DNA of 53,981 bases from Desulforhopalus sp. (GTDB lineage Bacteria > Desulfobacterota > Desulfobulbia > Desulfobulbales > Desulfocapsaceae). A program made the translations under genes and the position numbers. The stretch lies in assembly GCA_023231425.1 (NCBI GenBank), contig JALNVI010000014.1, forward strand, positions 1 through 53,981, read 5' to 3'. Positions within the stretch are counted from its first letter, which is position 1, and the number at the start of each line of letters is the position of its first letter. Below are positions 35,230 to 42,326 of this stretch, piece by piece. The notes under the pieces are model-generated. The model did not search any database. It worked only from the letters and a program-made list of their open reading frames with translations, and had not been told where the DNA came from.

Positions 35230-35262
35230 ATGCCGGTTCTGGTGTTCAGCCATTACCGGCAT
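35230..35262 (+). terminator. Hairpin between rplT and pheS
   Basis: ATGCCGGT and ACCGGCAT form an 8-bp stem with a 17-nt loop that can pair internally (TGG/CCA). It is followed by ATTGTTTC rather than a clean T-run. It could be a weak terminator or attenuator that sets pheST expression relative to the ribosomal genes. I saw no Phe-rich leader peptide. Confidence 0.4.
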
Positions 35263-35338
35263 ATTGTTTCTTATCGGGTGCTCAGTTGTTATCCCCGGCA
35301 CCCTCCCCGCTTGCAAACATATTCACACCGTTCCAGCC

Positions 35339-36349
35339 ATGGAAAATGACCTCAAGAAACTGAAGGAAGAAGCGCAGGAACTTCTCGGTAAAATCACCGA
35401 CAAGGTTGATGCGGAAGAGTTCCGTGTCCGTTTTCTGGGCCGCAAGGGACGCTTCACGCAAGTAATGCGTTCCCTCGGAGAAGTTGCCACAGAAGATCGC
35501 CCCCGCTTTGGTCAACTCGCCAACCAAATCAAAAAAGAGATTGAAGAGGGTTTTGAAAAGCACATTGCAAAACTGCTGCAGCCGTCGACCAGCCAGGCTG
35601 ATCGTCCTGACCTCAGCCTTCCTGGACGAATTCCTCCCCGGGGAGCTCTGCACCCGGTGACGCAGATTATGAATGAGACCTGTGAGATCTTTGAAAGTCT
35701 TGGATTCTCCGTGGCTGAAGGACCAGATGTAGAGCAGGATTACTACAACTTTGAAGCCCTCAATATTCCGCCCCATCATCCTGCACGGGATATGCACGAC
35801 ACCTTCTACATCAGTGACTCTACGCTTTTGCGTACACATACCTCGCCAATGCAGGCAAGGGTCATGGAAGCCAGCGAGCCACCCATCCGGATCATTGCCC
35901 CGGGGAAAGTGTACCGCAATGACTCCGATATCACCCATACCCCCATGTTTCATCAGGTTGAGGGACTTCTGGTTGATAAGGGGATCTCTTTTGCCGATCT
36001 TAAGGGTGTCCTGACGATCTTCACCCAGAAAATGTTTAAAAAGGATCTGCCGCTGCGCTTCCGTCCTTCTTTCTTTCCCTTTACTGAACCCAGCGCTGAA
36101 GTTGACATCGCCTGCGTCATGTGCGGGGGAGCCGGTTGTCGCGTTTGCAAAAAGACCGGCTGGCTGGAGATTCTCGGAGCAGGCATGGTTGACCCTGCAG
36201 TCTTTGCCAAGGTCGGATACGATCCCAAAGAGTACAGTGGTTTTGCCTTCGGCCTTGGAATTGAGCGCATCGCCATGCTTAAATATGGTATTGATGACAT
36301 ACGCCTCTACTACGAAAACGATCAGCGTTTCCTTTCACAATTCATTTAA
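35339..36349 (+). CDS. pheS: Phenylalanyl-tRNA synthetase alpha chain
   Basis: Catalytic subunit of the alpha2-beta2 PheRS, 336 residues. It has an N-terminal coiled-coil (residues 1-80), then HPVTQIMNETCEIFESLGF, FNFEALNIPPHHPARDMHDT-type motif 1, the motif 2 region RIIAPGKVYRNDSDITHTPM, and motif 3 GFAFGLGIERIAMLKYGIDD. The ATG at 35339 matches the family start (MENDLKKLKEEA); the in-frame extension to 35264 is rejected. pheT follows after 12 bp. Confidence 0.95.
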   Translation: MENDLKKLKEEAQELLGKITDKVDAEEFRVRFLGRKGRFTQVMRSLGEVATEDRPRFGQLANQIKKEIEEGFEKHIAKLLQPSTSQADRPDLSLPGRIPPRGALHPVTQIMNETCEIFESLGFSVAEGPDVEQDYYNFEALNIPPHHPARDMHDTFYISDSTLLRTHTSPMQARVMEASEPPIRIIAPGKVYRNDSDITHTPMFHQVEGLLVDKGISFADLKGVLTIFTQKMFKKDLPLRFRPSFFPFTEPSAEVDIACVMCGGAGCRVCKKTGWLEILGAGMVDPAVFAKVGYDPKEYSGFAFGLGIERIAMLKYGIDDIRLYYENDQRFLSQFI

Positions 36350-36361
36350 GACGACACAATC

Positions 36362-38806
36362 ATGAAGTTTACGCGTAACTGGCTCAAACAATATGTGGAT
36401 TTCGGTGAGATGCCTGACAGCGAACTTGCTGAACATCTCACCATGCTTGGATTGGAAGTCGATTCTGTAACCCCCCTCTTCGAAGACCTCGCTGTTTTGA
36501 AGACAGGAACAGTTGTTATCTGCGACAAGCACCCTGACGCTGATAAACTGCATGTCTGCTCGGTAAGAATTGGGGAAGATACGTATCAGATTGTCTGTGG
36601 TGCACCCAACGTTCGTATCGGACTGAAGGTCGTTGCAGCTTTGCCCGGTGCGGTTCTGCCCGGTAATTTCAAAATCGGTAAATCCAAAATCCGGGGTGTA
36701 GCCTCTGCTGGCATGCTCTGCTCCGAACGCGAACTCGGCATCTCCAATACCCACGACGGCATCATGGAATTGCCTGAAGAGACAGTAGATGGAGCAAGAT
36801 TTGTCGATGTCATGGAGATGAATGACACCTGTATTGAGGTTGACCTGACTCCAAACCGCCCGGACTGTACTGCCGTAATTGGTGTTGCACGGGAAGTAGG
36901 CAGTGTCATCGGCAAAAAAGTTGTCCTGCCGGTCAGTGGTGCTGCCATCACCAGCGAGACAAAGCAGTTTGATGTTGTCATCAAAGAGCCTGCACTTTGC
37001 CCGCGCTATACAGCCCGACTGATTGAGAATGTAAAGATTGGTCCCTCTCCATGGTGGCTGCGCAGGCTGTTGCTCAGTGTCGATCTGCGCCCGATCAACA
37101 ACATCGTGGATATCACCAACTTTGTCATGCTTGAATATGGTCAACCCCTGCATGCCTTTGATTTTGATTCCCTCGCGGATAACAAAATTATTGTACGAAC
37201 TCCGACCAGTGAAGAGAAGAAATTCACCACTCTTGACGGCAGTGAGCACATTCTTGAAGACGACACACTGATGATCTGCGATGCGGAAAAACCCGTCGCA
37301 ATTGCGGGTGTCATGGGCGGCAAAAATTCTGAAATTACGGAGAACTGTACGCGGGTATTACTGGAGAGTGCCTGTTTTAATCCAGTCTCCATTCGTAAAA
37401 CTGCCCGGAAGCAGAAACTGCCCACGGATGCATCCTACCGCTTTGAACGCGGAGTGGACCCAAAAGGTACCGTAAATGCGCTCAACCGTGCGGTAGAGTT
37501 GATTTGTGAACTGGCCGGTGGGGGGACAGCAGCCGATGAAGGGATTGACCGTTTTCCGGGACAGCAGGCACCTCTGGCCATTCCCCTGAGCGTTTCTCAC
37601 TCCAACACTCTTCTCGGCCTAAAACTGACAGCAGAAGAGATTGTCAAACTTCTGGAGTCTATTGAGATTTCCTGCACAATAGAGAATGACGACCAGATCA
37701 ATACCATTATTCCTTCTTTCCGAATTGATCTGGAACGCGAGGCAGATCTCATTGAAGAGATTGCACGCCTCTACGGGTATGATAACATTCCCATTACGCT
37801 GCCCTCCATCTCTATGAGTTTTCCGGAACAGGACAAGAACCGGCTGCAAAGACTCTTCATCTCAAAAGAGTTGACAACCATCGGCTGGAGCGAAGCGATC
37901 AACTACAGTTTTATCGGCACAAGCAAAGTTACACAGCTTGGTATTCGAGAATCGGACCCGCGGAGCAATCCCGTACGACTCCTCAGCCCTCTGAGTGAAG
38001 AACTTGCCGTTTTGCGCACCACTCTTCTCCCCGGCCTCCTTGACAATGTCCGCCGCAATATCAATTTCCAGCGCCCGGCAATAAAACTTTTTGAACTTGG
38101 CAAAGTTTTCTTTCCAAAAGGCGAAGACGAACAACCTGACGAAAATATGCATCTCGCCGGGATACTCTCTGGTAATCGCTATGGGGACCTTGTTTCTCCG
38201 CTCTATTACAAGGCGGAAAACGTCGATTTTTACGATATCCGTGGTGCAGTAGAATTTGTGCTCCAGGCTCTGCGACTTCCTTTCAGCAGTGAGGAAAATG
38301 GCCTTCATTTTCAAGCCCCTGAACCAGGTGAACCATTCTTCCAGGAAGGTCAGACTCTTGAGCTCTGCCTTGACAAAAAATGCCTTGGTTTCATAGGTAA
38401 AATTGATGCCGAAGTACTACGCAACTACTCGATAAAAAACGAAGTTTTCTATTTTGACCTTGACTATGATACCCTCTGCAGAGTAGAGAATACTGACAAA
38501 CAGTTTTCTTCGCTTCCCGTTTATCCTGCTGTTCGCAGAGATATTTCGCTTGTCGTTTCAGTAGACATCAGTGCTGGTGAAATTCTTAAGGCAGTTCAGA
38601 GCAATACAGATAAACTCATCGAAGATGTAGAGATTTTTGACGTGTTCACCGGCAACAGGATTCCACAGGGATTTAAGAGTATTTCTCTCAGGATTACCTA
38701 TCGTTCTGCCACGAAAACGCTCACAGAAAAGAATGTTGAAAAGGCACACGCCAAAGTGTTAAAAATGCTTACTGACAGGTTTGGAGGAAGTTTACGCGAT
38801 GCATGA
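36362..38806 (+). CDS. pheT: Phenylalanyl-tRNA synthetase beta chain
   Basis: Beta subunit of PheRS, 814 residues, full length. It has an N-terminal EMAP/tRNA-binding-like domain (residues 40-150, CDKHPDADKLHVCSV), the B3/B4 editing domain, B5 domains (LIEEIARLYGYDNIP), the catalytic-like core, and a C-terminal ferredoxin-fold anticodon-binding domain (LPVYPAVRRDISLVV). The stop overlaps the start of ihfA by 8 bp, so the three genes are coupled. Confidence 0.96.
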   Translation: MKFTRNWLKQYVDFGEMPDSELAEHLTMLGLEVDSVTPLFEDLAVLKTGTVVICDKHPDADKLHVCSVRIGEDTYQIVCGAPNVRIGLKVVAALPGAVLPGNFKIGKSKIRGVASAGMLCSERELGISNTHDGIMELPEETVDGARFVDVMEMNDTCIEVDLTPNRPDCTAVIGVAREVGSVIGKKVVLPVSGAAITSETKQFDVVIKEPALCPRYTARLIENVKIGPSPWWLRRLLLSVDLRPINNIVDITNFVMLEYGQPLHAFDFDSLADNKIIVRTPTSEEKKFTTLDGSEHILEDDTLMICDAEKPVAIAGVMGGKNSEITENCTRVLLESACFNPVSIRKTARKQKLPTDASYRFERGVDPKGTVNALNRAVELICELAGGGTAADEGIDRFPGQQAPLAIPLSVSHSNTLLGLKLTAEEIVKLLESIEISCTIENDDQINTIIPSFRIDLEREADLIEEIARLYGYDNIPITLPSISMSFPEQDKNRLQRLFISKELTTIGWSEAINYSFIGTSKVTQLGIRESDPRSNPVRLLSPLSEELAVLRTTLLPGLLDNVRRNINFQRPAIKLFELGKVFFPKGEDEQPDENMHLAGILSGNRYGDLVSPLYYKAENVDFYDIRGAVEFVLQALRLPFSSEENGLHFQAPEPGEPFFQEGQTLELCLDKKCLGFIGKIDAEVLRNYSIKNEVFYFDLDYDTLCRVENTDKQFSSLPVYPAVRRDISLVVSVDISAGEILKAVQSNTDKLIEDVEIFDVFTGNRIPQGFKSISLRITYRSATKTLTEKNVEKAHAKVLKMLTDRFGGSLRDA

Positions 38807-39098
38807 CAAGGATAATCAGAACCTCACCCGCAAGGAACTTTCTGAAACACTTGCGGATCAACTTGGTTTTTCACAAAGCAACTGCGCACAAATTGTTGAC
38901 AGTTTTCTTGGTAATCTTAAAGATTCCATGCTTCGTGGAGAATCGGTAAAACTGGTCCATTTCGGGACCTTTACGGTTCGTGATAAATCTCCCCGTCGTG
39001 GTCGCAACCCCCGCACTGGTGAGACAATCACAATTAAGAAACGCCAGGCCATCAGTTTTCGGCCGAGCAAAAAACTGAGAGAACAGGTTAACGACTGA
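38799..39098 (+). CDS. ihfA: Integration host factor alpha subunit
   Basis: Nucleoid-associated DNA-bending protein of 99 residues. LTRKELSETLADQLGFSQSN is the N-terminal dimerisation region, and the beta-arm region GRNPRTGETITIKKRQAISF contains the Pro-tipped DNA-intercalating loop. Gene position after pheT is the usual one for ihfA. The ATG at 38799 has GGAGG 11 nt upstream, inside pheT. IHF commonly assists sigma-54 promoters, which is relevant to the regulator at 50910. Confidence 0.93.
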   Translation: MHDKDNQNLTRKELSETLADQLGFSQSNCAQIVDSFLGNLKDSMLRGESVKLVHFGTFTVRDKSPRRGRNPRTGETITIKKRQAISFRPSKKLREQVND

Positions 39099-39132
39099 AA
39101 GCTGTTTCCAGCCCCTGACGAGGGAAAGGCTT

Positions 39133-39573
39133 ATGAGCCCAGAGATTCCGGACAAGCTCTATTTTAAAATCGGTGAGGTGGCAAGACTGGCGGATGTTCC
39201 GCCCCATGTGCTGCGTTACTGGGAGTCGGAGTTTTCTGCAATCAAACCAAAACGAGCCAACTCGGGGCAACGTCTGTACAAACGTGCCGATGTTGAATTG
39301 GTGCTGCAGTTGAAGATTCTGCTCCACGAGCAGAAATTCACTATAGCCGGGGCAAAAAGCCTGTTGAAAAGCGGAAAAAAAGTCAGTATTACCACCGAGA
39401 AGACGACCGGAGTTACACCTGCAGTTTCCAGGGAATTACAGACCAGAGTCAAGATTCCACTCTCTGCTGCATTGCAGGTGAGACATATAACCTCCAGCGC
39501 TGATGTCATGTTGCGCCAGGTGAAAAACGAGTTGCAGGCCCTGCAAAAGGATGTAGATTCGGGCAATGCCTGA
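39133..39573 (+). CDS. MerR-family transcriptional regulator
   Basis: Regulator of 146 residues. The N-terminal winged helix-turn-helix KIGEVARLADVPPHVLRYWE with SGQRLYKRADV is characteristic of the MerR family. This variant follows ihfA in many deltaproteobacteria. The C-terminal part is a short coiled coil ending in LQALQKDVDSG, without metal-binding cysteines, so the effector is unknown. AGGGAAAGG lies upstream of the ATG. Confidence 0.88.
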   Translation: MSPEIPDKLYFKIGEVARLADVPPHVLRYWESEFSAIKPKRANSGQRLYKRADVELVLQLKILLHEQKFTIAGAKSLLKSGKKVSITTEKTTGVTPAVSRELQTRVKIPLSAALQVRHITSSADVMLRQVKNELQALQKDVDSGNA

Positions 39574-39667
39574 GGGTTGTCTTTAGAAAGTTATCAGAGA
39601 GTTATTACATTTGTAAAGAAACGAGATTGACACCGCAGAGATGTCGTGGTAGATAACTCGCACGAGT

Positions 39668-39745
39668 CGGGATGTAGCGCAGCCTGGTTAGCGCACATGT
39701 CTGGGGGACATGGGGTCGGAGGTTCAAATCCTCTCATCCCGACCA
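39668..39745 (+). tRNA. tRNA-Pro (GGG)
   Basis: 78-nt cloverleaf. The acceptor arm CGGGATG pairs with CATCCCG, the anticodon arm CATGT/ACATG holds CTGGGGG (anticodon GGG), and the T-arm contains GGTTCAAATCC. CCA is encoded. A strong terminator follows. Confidence 0.95.
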
Positions 39746-39755
39746 TTAGGATATT

Positions 39756-39798
39756 AAGGGCTTAACAGTTATTCAATAACTGTTAAGCCCTTTTTTTT
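39756..39798 (+). terminator. Rho-independent terminator after tRNA-Pro
   Basis: AAGGGCTTAACAGTTAT and ATAACTGTTAAGCCCTT form a near-perfect stem of about 17 bp with a very short loop, followed by a run of eight Ts. It is the clearest intrinsic terminator in the window and closes the infC-to-tRNA-Pro region. Confidence 0.92.
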
Positions 39799-39907
39799 AT
39801 GTCTTTTCTACGGGGAGCAAGCCCTGTGAGGGGGATATAACGGTGGGAGTGCACACCATTGGTAAAAAAATCGGCACACCGCACATTACCCGCAAGACGC
39901 AATGCTG

Positions 39908-39938
39908 CCGTGTAGACAAGGCATGCCTTGCCACACGG
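39908..39938. repeat. Palindrome with ACAAGGCATGCCTTG core, copy 1
   Basis: CCGTGT...ACACGG encloses the palindrome CAAGGCATGCCTTG. The same core recurs at 40085-40111, 160 bp away. The DNA between is non-coding (39799-40109 has no gene). Cores of this type occur as short dispersed repeats in many bacteria. Confidence 0.6.
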
Positions 39939-40084
39939 TGACAGCAACTGTAGCGATGACGACAATCATAACGGGAACAACAATCGCAACCGAACATAAT
40001 CCACTACACCCCGAAACCGATAAACCGCGAAATGATACAACCATTGCGGGAAATCAGCACGGGAGAGGTTTCGGTAGTGTTGTT

Positions 40085-40111
40085 GTAGAGACAAGGCATG
40101 CCTTGTCTAAT
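40085..40111. repeat. Palindrome with ACAAGGCATGCCTTG core, copy 2
   Basis: GTAGAGACAAGGCATGCC followed by TTGTCT, a perfect 18-bp palindrome AGACAAGGCATGCCTTGTCT within it. It abuts the truncated end of a DE-1 element, suggesting that it disrupted or was joined to that element. Confidence 0.6.
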
Positions 40112-40257
40112 CGAATTGCCACAGGAGGGAATTTACCACAGGTATAACTTTACTCTCGGAGTCCAGCACTTACCTCGACGTCTCGTTCCTCGCTTTGTCG
40201 GAGGATAAAATTTTGTCTGTAACCTGGAAGGGGGGCTATTATTCGATGTGCCCTTAT
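40110..40257 (-). repeat. DE-1 element, truncated copy 9
   Basis: Minus-oriented DE-1 lacking its right tip: GGAGGGAATTTACCACAGGT, CTTACCTCGACGTCTCGTTC, CTCGCTTTGTCGGAGGATAA and the intact left end ATTATTCGATGTGCCCTTA. The final TTA supplies the stop codon of the PACE-family gene. Confidence 0.72.
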
Positions 40258-40715
40258 GCCTGTTTTGAATTCGGTGACACACTTTTATAGGGAAATACTT
40301 TGTCGTAACACCAGTTATAGATATAACCGTAGACGACATAAAAGGAGGAAAATCCCATGTCTGTTACCAGAGCCTGCAAAGAATTCATCTCCAGCCACCA
40401 CATGGTAAAAGGCAGAGTAAAGGCCATAAAGCCAGCCTCAAAGCCGACCGCCTGAAGGGTTCGCAGAGAAGGCGGCCGGTCCGCGAGAGAGCATCCCCTG
40501 GAGAGCAGAGCTTTGTCGAAAAGCACATTATACCCCCAGTTCCAAAACACCGCGCTGACAGCAAAAAATATGGTCAGGACACCCATGTGTTCCGTACGTT
40601 CTCCCGTTAACATACTGCTCACCGGGATAATGATAAACAAAGCCAAAGCTTCAAAACACACTGCATGGCGGATTCGGTCTGATCTTGTTCGTGGTATTAC
40701 TGACCGCTTTGACAT
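40254..40715 (-). CDS. PACE-family efflux transporter
   Basis: Small membrane protein of 153 residues with four hydrophobic helices, the layout of the proteobacterial antimicrobial compound efflux (PACE) family typified by AceI. Two repeated halves show the family motifs: RIRHAVCFE in helix 1, FWNWGYNVLFD in helix 2, a Gly/Glu-rich helix 3, and DMGFSSFYVVYGYIYNWCYD in helix 4. Known members export biocides or polyamines; the substrate here is unknown. The ATG at 40715 is chosen because the in-frame extension to 40781 is made of DE-1 sequence. The stop codon lies in another DE-1 end, so the gene is exactly framed by repeats. Confidence 0.85.
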   Translation of the reverse strand: MSKRSVIPRTRSDRIRHAVCFEALALFIIIPVSSMLTGERTEHMGVLTIFFAVSAVFWNWGYNVLFDKALLSRGCSLADRPPSLRTLQAVGFEAGFMAFTLPFTMWWLEMNSLQALVTDMGFSSFYVVYGYIYNWCYDKVFPYKSVSPNSKQA

Positions 40716-40731
40716 TTTTGCCCAAAGAACT

Positions 40732-40782
40732 AAAGGGAACATCGAATAGGATCGAAATACAAGCTGTTTCACGATACCCACA
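40732..40782 (+). repeat. DE-1 element, end-to-end remnant, copy 10
   Basis: Left end AAAGGGAACATCGAATA is joined directly to right end ATCGAAATACAAGCTGTTTC and ACGATACCCA; the interior is missing. It is in opposite orientation to the copy at the other end of the PACE gene. Confidence 0.72.
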
Positions 40783-40823
40783 TTTCAACCAGATACGAAT
40801 TCGGTCAGGAACCGATCAAGGAA

Positions 40824-42326
40824 TCAGATCAATTTTCCCCCGCCACTCGTGGGTAAAGAAATGATAAAGGTTGTGCCCTTGCCAGGCGCACTGTCCAGCC
40901 GGATTTTTCCTCCCAGTTTTACAATAATCCCCCTTGATACCGACAATCCCAGCCCCGTACCCTTGTTAAGAGCCTTGGTGGTAAAAAACGGATCAAAAAT
41001 CCGGTCCTGTATATCTTCCGGAATCCCGGGCCCATTATCGTGGACCGTAATAAAGACACGGTCAGGGCGATCACCATGTTTCACATTGATCGAGATATCC
41101 CCTCCTGTTCCCCTGGTCTCCAGGGCATCCAGGGCATTGAGAATAAGATTCACAAACACCTGCTTGAGTTTCTGCTGATCCCCGTAGATCAGGGGAAGAT
41201 CTTTCTCACTTTTTACAATCAGGTTCACTTTAGCTAATTTCACCTGATTGGCCACAAGACGGGTTGATTCCCTGACAATTTTATCGACTTCAAGGAGGGT
41301 TCGCTGCGTTTCTCCCTCCCGGGCAAAATCAAGAAGATTTTTTACGATCAGCCGGGAACGTTCTGTTTCGTTGACGATATCGTCAACCATCTCTAACTTT
41401 TCTTCATCTGAAAGGGTTTTAAAATCCTCTGTCAACATGGAAGCTGTCAAGAGAGTATTGTTCAGTGGGTTATTCAGTTCATGAGCCACCCCGGCCACCA
41501 GGGTCCCGATAGCTCTTAATTTTTGAGATTCAACTATAACCTGACGATTGTGATCCAGCTCCCGGGTCATATGATTAAAAGCCTCGGCAAGTTGCGAGAA
41601 CTCGTCCCTGTATTTTCGTTTCCACAAAATGGGAGAAAAATCGCCCTCCCCAATACGGACGGTATAGTCCATAAACCGTTTGAGTGTCACTATCAGCTGG
41701 CGCATTAAAAAAAACAAGACAAAGGTCATCAGAATAAACAGCGCGGACATGAAGTACAGGGGAATGCGCCTTGCCAGCAAAAACATCCGTTTGACCGAAT
41801 TCTGCTCTTTCTGGACGAGTTCCGAACCAAAGTCAACCATCTGACTGCCGAACTTGCGAAGCTGCGGCACAAGAAGTTCCCTGTTCCTGTTATTTTCGAC
41901 CCTGCTCACCAGCAGCAGCTGGTTGTGGTATTTTTCCATGTAAGAGACCATGGTTGTGTAGTGAGTCTGGCTGAGAATTTTTTCTATTTTGTCGCTGTTA
42001 CTGGTTACAATGGCATCCGCTTTTTTCAGAGAAGTCAGAGCATCATCCAGGTTCGTGCTATAGAGCAGATAATTCTTTTCAAAACGCCGGGCCTGCTGGA
42101 TCTCAACCATGTATTTCCCGGAAATCTCAAGAAATTCTATTTTATGTTCCAACTTTGTCAGTATGCCGTAGGACCACCCGATAATGATGGCAGACAAAAT
42201 AAAAAACAGGGAAAATGAAATCGTCACCTTAACCCGAATGCTCATGGACGGCCCCTGGATCAGAGGAATTTCTTTCGAGTCGGCAACATGAGTGGCGGTT
42301 GTCTTTTGTTCAATGGGATCAGACAA
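40824..42326 (-). CDS. HAMP sensor histidine kinase
   Basis: Membrane histidine kinase of 500 residues: TM1 about 33-55, a helical extracytoplasmic domain of roughly 130 residues rich in charged heptads, TM2 about 188-208, HAMP 209-262, the H-box with H282 (VAGVAHELNNPLNN), and an ATPase domain with NLILNALDA, DNGPGIPE and GTGLGLSV. The TTG start at 42326 has AAGGAG about 10 nt upstream and overlaps the end of the PEP-synthase-like gene by 8 bp. An ATG at 42245 is an alternative. Likely partners are the lone receiver (46044) or the sigma-54 regulator (50910) of the same cluster (inference). Confidence 0.88.
   Translation of the reverse strand: MSDPIEQKTTATHVADSKEIPLIQGPSMSIRVKVTISFSLFFILSAIIIGWSYGILTKLEHKIEFLEISGKYMVEIQQARRFEKNYLLYSTNLDDALTSLKKADAIVTSNSDKIEKILSQTHYTTMVSYMEKYHNQLLLVSRVENNRNRELLVPQLRKFGSQMVDFGSELVQKEQNSVKRMFLLARRIPLYFMSALFILMTFVLFFLMRQLIVTLKRFMDYTVRIGEGDFSPILWKRKYRDEFSQLAEAFNHMTRELDHNRQVIVESQKLRAIGTLVAGVAHELNNPLNNTLLTASMLTEDFKTLSDEEKLEMVDDIVNETERSRLIVKNLLDFAREGETQRTLLEVDKIVRESTRLVANQVKLAKVNLIVKSEKDLPLIYGDQQKLKQVFVNLILNALDALETRGTGGDISINVKHGDRPDRVFITVHDNGPGIPEDIQDRIFDPFFTTKALNKGTGLGLSVSRGIIVKLGGKIRLDSAPGKGTTFIISLPTSGGGKLI

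Noticed and set aside
40716..40781. Longer start for the PACE-family gene
   Set aside because: The extra 22 codons are translated DE-1 sequence, and the family N-terminus fits the ATG at 40715.
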